A stretch of 6,400 bases of DNA from Chloroflexota bacterium (GTDB taxonomy: Bacteria; Chloroflexota; Dehalococcoidia; Lucifugimonadales; UBA826). A program made the position numbers and the translations under genes. This document shows, in pieces, positions 6,028 through 6,400 of this stretch (within the stretch, counting starts at the first letter, position 1; every line of letters starts with the position of its first letter). The notes beneath the pieces were generated by a model. That model was not told the DNA's origin. It made no database searches and saw only the letters and a program-made list of their open reading frames with translations. The DNA lies in assembly GCA_002708065.1 (NCBI GenBank), contig PAOO01000025.1, forward strand, positions 1-6,400, written 5' to 3'.

Positions 6028-6400
6028 ATGGAACAGGTCGGGCTCGCTATCATTGGATCAACAGGTGCCATAGGCAAGACGCACATTGAGGCTATATATG
6101 GGTTATCCAGCTGCAGGTTAGTCGGTTTGAATGCACGACGGTTGGGACCGCTTTGCCAGCAAGCGAGCAAACTTGGAGTGCATGCATACCCTACGTTGGA
6201 CCACGTACTTAGTGAATCTGAAGTACATGCCGTAATTATTGCCACACCCCACCCGTCCCATAAAGACATCGCACTTAAGGCGATAGAGGCTGGCAAGCAC
6301 GTTTTAGTAGAAAAACCGATGTCAGCCACGCCGTCTGAAGCTGATGAAATGATAGAGGCTGCCCGGGACTCCAATGTCACTTTAGGTGTGTTGTTTAACA
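6028..6400 (+). CDS. Gfo/Idh/MocA family oxidoreductase, N-terminal part (cut by window end)
   Basis: The first 124 residues of a nicotinamide-dependent dehydrogenase are present; the gene runs off the right edge. Seen: strand 1 LAIIG and a glycine loop GSTGAIGKTH (10-19), which is G-x-x-G-x-x-G, one residue longer than the usual GxGxxG of the family; LVGLNARR (31-38) at the end of strand 2; HAVIIATPHPSHKDIALKAIEAGKHV (67-92), the conserved core with TPHPSH; and the family hallmark EKP at 95-97, whose lysine takes part in catalysis. Known members oxidise or reduce sugars, inositols and related polyols. Asn35 replaces the usual acidic residue that selects NAD, and Arg37-Arg38 follow, which suggests NADP(H), an inference. 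It is divergent from the sulfatase pair, so a role in the same carbohydrate pathway is plausible. The missing C-terminal domain would be needed to suggest a substrate. Confidence 0.92.
   Translation, partial: MEQVGLAIIGSTGAIGKTHIEAIYGLSSCRLVGLNARRLGPLCQQASKLGVHAYPTLDHVLSESEVHAVIIATPHPSHKDIALKAIEAGKHVLVEKPMSATPSEADEMIEAARDSNVTLGVLFN

Noticed and set aside
5997..6380. 127-codon minus-strand open frame opposite the oxidoreductase
   Set aside because: The plus-strand frame carries the EKP motif, glycine loop and a strong ribosome-binding site; the minus frame has none of these.

Overview
The window holds five protein-coding genes of bacterial type and no RNA genes, CRISPR array or recognisable mobile element. 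Most starts carry Shine-Dalgarno sites (AAGGAG or GGAG type). Base composition is middling, with one GC-richer gene. The gene content (two closely related type I sulfatases of the heparan N-sulfatase/SGSH-like group, a Gfo/Idh/MocA oxidoreductase, a small class I methyltransferase) suits a heterotrophic environmental, probably aquatic, bacterium rich in sulfatases. Planctomycete-like or SAR202-like Chloroflexota lineages are possible, but the sequence alone does not decide.

Layout. 1-425: no supportable gene. 426-1064 (-): a METTL27/WBSCR27-like SAM-dependent methyltransferase. 1065-1427: the spacer between the divergent methyltransferase and membrane-protein genes. 1428-2051 (+): a six-helix membrane protein I do not recognise. 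2088-2127: a long, nearly perfect hairpin lying between convergent genes. 2223-3848 and 3900-5531 (both -): a tandem pair of sulfatase paralogues, transcribed from right to left with a 51-base gap, so the 543-residue copy is promoter-proximal and the 541-residue copy is second. 5532-6027: a roughly 500-base divergent control region with several inverted repeats. 6028 to the right edge (+): the N-terminal 124 residues of a Gfo/Idh/MocA oxidoreductase, cut by the window end.

How they may work together. The sulfatase pair and the oxidoreductase are divergent and share one control region, which suggests, but does not prove, a locus for using a sulfated carbohydrate or similar sulfate ester: the sulfatases would release sulfate and the oxidoreductase would act on the sugar or polyol. 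Neither sulfatase has a signal peptide, so desulfation would be cytoplasmic, after import. No transporter or formylglycine-generating enzyme is visible here. The two paralogues share all recognisable catalytic residues but differ just after a likely active-site histidine and near the C-terminus, so they may have split substrates. The methyltransferase and membrane protein show no clear link to this theme.
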